A stretch of 64,000 nucleotides of DNA from Deltaproteobacteria bacterium (GTDB taxonomy: Bacteria > Myxococcota_A > Polyangia > HGW-17 > SLPX01). The notes beneath the pieces are model-generated. The model worked only from the letters and a program-made list of their open reading frames with translations, did no database searches and was not told the DNA's origin. Below, one piece after another: positions 61,642 through 64,000 of this stretch; position 1 is the first letter of the stretch, and each line of letters starts with the position of its first letter. The stretch covers positions 20,172-84,171 of the forward strand of contig JAGGXR010000060.1 in NCBI GenBank assembly GCA_021162935.1, read 5' to 3'. Made by a program: the position numbers and the translations under genes.

Positions 61642-62724
61642 ATGGCGAGAAAATACAACTTCAACCCTGGACCTGCGGTGCTGCCCCTTTCCGTTTTAGA
61701 GACGGCACAGACAGCATTGGTCGATTTCGAGGGCACGGGGCTCGGTATTCTAGAAACGAGCCACCGGGCCAAGGAATTCACTGCGGTCCTGGAACAGGCC
61801 AAGACTCGGATGCGCAGCATCCTCGGTATTCCGGACAGTCATGAGATCGCGTTTTTCCAGGGAGGCGCAAATTTCCAGTTTACTCTGATTCCCATGAACA
61901 TCCTTCCTTCGGGAGGAAGGGCCGAGTACGTGGACACGGGGACTTGGTCCACCCGAGCCATCGACGCCGCGCGTCTCGTGGGCGAGGTGGCCGTCATCGC
62001 CAGCACCAAGGAAGAGAAGTACAGCAGGGTGCCGCGGACCGACGAGATGAAGTGGAGCCACGATGCCGCCTTCGCTCACATCACGTCGAACAACACCATC
62101 TACGGGACGCAATTCCAGGCGTTTCCCGACACGGGCACGGTGCCCTTGGTGTGCGATATGTCGTCCGACTTCTTCAGCCGCAAGGTGGACGTTTCTCGAT
62201 TCGGAGTGATCTACGCCGGCGCGCAGAAGAACCTGGGGCCGGCGGGCGTGACCCTCGTGATCATCCGCAAGGATCTCCTGGATCGGTCTCCCGAAAATCT
62301 ACCACCCATGATGAGCTACAAGAAGTTCGTGGCGAAGAACTCGGTCTACAACACCCCGCCCGTGTTTTCGATCTATGTCGTGAACCTCGTTCTTGGTTGG
62401 ATCGAGCAGCAGGGTGGTCTGGAGGCCATCGAGAAGACGAATGATCAGAAGGCGGCCGCACTCTACGGTCTCATCGATTCGGATCCGGATTTCTTCCGGG
62501 GCACGGTCAAGCCTGAGAGCCGTTCGAAGATGAACGTCACCTTCCGACTTCCGTCCGAAGACCTGGAAAAGGAATGCATCGCCAAGGCGACCGAAGACGG
62601 CCTCGTCGGCATCAAGGGCCATCGTTCCGTGGGCGGCATCCGCGCGTCGATCTACAACTCCATGTCGCTTGAAGGCGTCGAGAAGCTCGTCGAGTTCCTC
62701 AAGAACTACCGCAAGGCCCACTGA
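61642..62724 (+). CDS. serC: phosphoserine aminotransferase
   Basis: PLP enzyme that transaminates 3-phosphohydroxypyruvate in serine synthesis (and in pyridoxal synthesis). It starts with KYNFNPGPAVLP, has the PLP Lys in YAGAQKNLGPAG, the phosphate-site TSHRAKEF and the conserved GGIRASIYNS near the end. Length (360 aa) equals the E. coli enzyme. The ATG at 61642 is chosen because AGGAGG lies seven bases upstream; the ATG at 61636 is only one base from it. The 5' region is made of the MITE-like element. Confidence 0.96.
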   Translation: MARKYNFNPGPAVLPLSVLETAQTALVDFEGTGLGILETSHRAKEFTAVLEQAKTRMRSILGIPDSHEIAFFQGGANFQFTLIPMNILPSGGRAEYVDTGTWSTRAIDAARLVGEVAVIASTKEEKYSRVPRTDEMKWSHDAAFAHITSNNTIYGTQFQAFPDTGTVPLVCDMSSDFFSRKVDVSRFGVIYAGAQKNLGPAGVTLVIIRKDLLDRSPENLPPMMSYKKFVAKNSVYNTPPVFSIYVVNLVLGWIEQQGGLEAIEKTNDQKAAALYGLIDSDPDFFRGTVKPESRSKMNVTFRLPSEDLEKECIAKATEDGLVGIKGHRSVGGIRASIYNSMSLEGVEKLVEFLKNYRKAH

Positions 62725-62892
62725 CGATCCCTCGGCGCCATCCACTGACGGTGCCATCCACTGACGGAACCTATAGAACGACCATGCCCGCCTGGCTGGC
62801 GAAAACCGTCCATGTCGTGTTTTCGTTTGTGCGTTTGGTTTGACGGCCCTGGTCGAAATTTCCGAGCGATGAGGCATCCACCCGTCGGGCGG

Positions 62893-63702
62893 TCAGTTTT
62901 TGGCCACGAGGTGTTCGTAGAGTTGGCCGATATGGTCGAAGACCAGATTCGGTTCGATTTCGCTTTGGGACTCGAACCGTTCTCGGGACGTCTCCCCGCT
63001 GAGCAGGAGCACGCCGAACAGGCCGTTGTTTTTGGCCATGGTCATGTCCGTGTCCAGTTGGTCGCCCACCATGGCCGTCTGGTCGGCCGTGGCCCCGACG
63101 CGCTCCAGAGCTGCCTCGACCATTTCAGGCATGGGCTTTCCGATGACTTTGGGCCAGCGTTTGGTCACCCGGTAGATGGCCGCCATGAATGAACCGATGT
63201 CAGGAATGAGTCCCTTGGCCGTGATACAGGTGTCGTCCGGGTGGGTGGCAATGTAGGGCAGGCCGTCAGCGATGAGGAAGCATGCCGTGGTGAGTTTTTC
63301 ATAGGTCAGGGTCTTGTCGAACCCGAGGACCACGCAGTCCGGGTGGTCAGCGGTCAGTTCGAATTCCGCCTCGACGAACTCCTGCTCGAGCGCCTTGGTG
63401 CCCAGCAGGAACACTTTGTTGAACTTCGTCTGCAGGCGTAGGTAGCGGATGGTCGCCTCGGCCGAGGTCAAAATGCGGCGCTGTTCCACCTCGATGCCCA
63501 GTTTCTTGAGCCTTTGTTGGAAGTCCGTCGCCCTGGCCGATGAGTTGTTCGTCAAGAAGATGTAGGGCAGCCTCCGCCGGTTCAATTCCACGAGCAGGTC
63601 TGCTGCGTGGGGCATGAGCTTTTCGTCCACGTAGAACGTTCCGTCCATGTCCAACATGAACGCTTTGATCTGCTCCAGGGTGCGCACGGTTTTTCTCCTC
63701 AT
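62893..63702 (-). CDS. HAD-family phosphatase, NagD/phosphoglycolate phosphatase-like
   Basis: 269 residues. HAD motifs: nucleophile Asp in MLDMDGTFY, motif II Thr/Ser in FLTNNSS, Lys in GKPMPEM and the acidic pair in MVGDQLDTDM. A C2-type cap lies between the second and third motifs, typical of NagD and 4-nitrophenylphosphatase-like enzymes that hydrolyse small sugar or nucleotide phosphates. No SD precedes the ATG at 63702. It converges on serC. The exact substrate is not known. Confidence 0.88.
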   Translation of the reverse strand: MRRKTVRTLEQIKAFMLDMDGTFYVDEKLMPHAADLLVELNRRRLPYIFLTNNSSARATDFQQRLKKLGIEVEQRRILTSAEATIRYLRLQTKFNKVFLLGTKALEQEFVEAEFELTADHPDCVVLGFDKTLTYEKLTTACFLIADGLPYIATHPDDTCITAKGLIPDIGSFMAAIYRVTKRWPKVIGKPMPEMVEAALERVGATADQTAMVGDQLDTDMTMAKNNGLFGVLLLSGETSRERFESQSEIEPNLVFDHIGQLYEHLVAKN

Positions 63703-63755
63703 GTCTTGGGATTGAGAGGTTTTGGGACTCAGAACAGTTCGTGGTCAATGCTTTG

Positions 63756-63840
63756 TGCCCGGAGCCGGGCTCGAACCGGCACGGCACTCAGTGCCAGTGG
63801 ATTTTAAGTCCACTGCGTCTACCAATTTCGCCATCCGGGC
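63756..63840 (-). tRNA. tRNA-Leu (anticodon TAA)
   Basis: Class II tRNA of 85 nt on the minus strand: acceptor GCCCGGA/TCCGGGC, anticodon loop CTTAAAA giving anticodon TAA for UUA codons, a long variable arm (GGCACTGAGTGCC, itself a hairpin), and T arm GCCGG/CCGGC around TTCGAGC. A is the discriminator; CCA is not encoded. Confidence 0.95.
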
Positions 63841-64000
63841 TCGTGCGATAGCTTCTGGTCGTTGTAGCCGCGTGATGCCGGCTCGTCAAGCACGCGGGCC
63901 TCGGTCGCCTGCGCTCGGCCTGGGTTCCTGCCATGGCAGGACCAATGATTCGGGTCACCAGGTTGGCGCCCAGCAAGGCGAGCCGTCTGCCAGCCGTTGC
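63841..64000. other. window end without an assignable gene
   Basis: A minus-strand frame is open to the window edge, but it runs straight through tRNA-Leu, so it is not credible as a gene. Nothing else is supported. Confidence 0.3.

Noticed and set aside
63788..63976. Minus-strand frame of 62 codons at the window end
   Set aside because: It ends inside tRNA-Leu, which makes it implausible as a gene.
1..64000. CRISPR array, prophage, integron or plasmid origin
   Set aside because: No regularly spaced repeats, phage structural genes, attC-like sites or iterons were seen; xerD appears to be the chromosomal dimer-resolution enzyme.

Overview
The window is about 64 kb of G+C-rich bacterial chromosome without phage, plasmid, CRISPR or rRNA features. 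Several traits point to Myxococcota or a related former deltaproteobacterial lineage: a Cys-rich lipoprotein module containing ETDVDCGG, a PilZ protein resembling the Myxococcus TIGR02266 type, TPR/PEGA proteins beside a Ser/Thr kinase, a MYXO-CTERM-like tail on a HEAT protein, and large TadE/TadG-type proteins. The taxonomic call is an inference from these families only.

Layout. 1-6.3 kb: end of a HEAT-repeat protein, a Nudix hydrolase, and on the minus strand a metal (probably zinc) uptake operon of small Cys/His protein, outer-membrane porin, binding protein and ABC permease, with no ATPase gene. 6.6-14 kb: addB-addA recombination nuclease/helicase. 14-23.6 kb: Cys-rich lipoprotein, TPR protein, HtrA protease, beta-propeller, M24 peptidase, XerD with a zinc-ribbon partner, and a MATE pump. 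23.9-26 kb: acetyl-CoA synthetase. 26-31.2 kb: a five-gene Tad-like pseudopilin operon. 31.3-40.9 kb: GNAT, purB, purC, purF, two GT-C-type membrane proteins and a small secreted protein, several joined by 4-bp stop/start overlaps. 41-47 kb: Cys-rich lipoprotein, dnaK, lon. 47.3-52 kb: an envelope cluster with a calcium-loop repeat protein, a lipoprotein, a TPR/PEGA protein and a PEGA-tailed Ser/Thr kinase. 52-55.3 kb: B12-type acyl-CoA mutase large subunit, OB/HD-domain nuclease-like protein, tRNA-Arg and tRNA-Lys. 55.4-60.3 kb: YVTN propeller, a HisD-like and a HisA-HisI-HisE-like protein, and a membrane-anchored formylglycine-generating-enzyme-like protein. 60.5-64 kb: PilZ protein and serC, each preceded by a copy of a 159-bp MITE-like repeat, then a HAD phosphatase and tRNA-Leu.

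The strongest candidate for something undescribed is the pair at 56623-58985. One gene fuses a HisA-like barrel to HisI-like and HisE-like domains, and it overlaps by 4 bp a HisD-like gene. This resembles a fungal HIS4 split in two, but many catalytic and metal-binding residues of all four modules appear to be replaced, which suggests a conserved set of pseudoenzymes. Other points of interest are an acyl-CoA mutase with an isobutyryl-CoA-mutase-like active-site pair, the ATPase-less zinc operon with a palindrome over its probable -10 box, the two 159-bp elements, purF coupled to GT-C genes, and a consensus promoter placed so that the kinase mRNA would be leaderless.

Starts were moved from the longest open frame wherever a Shine-Dalgarno (SD) sequence, signal peptide or family length supported it. 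All function calls come from reading motifs by eye; no database search was run.
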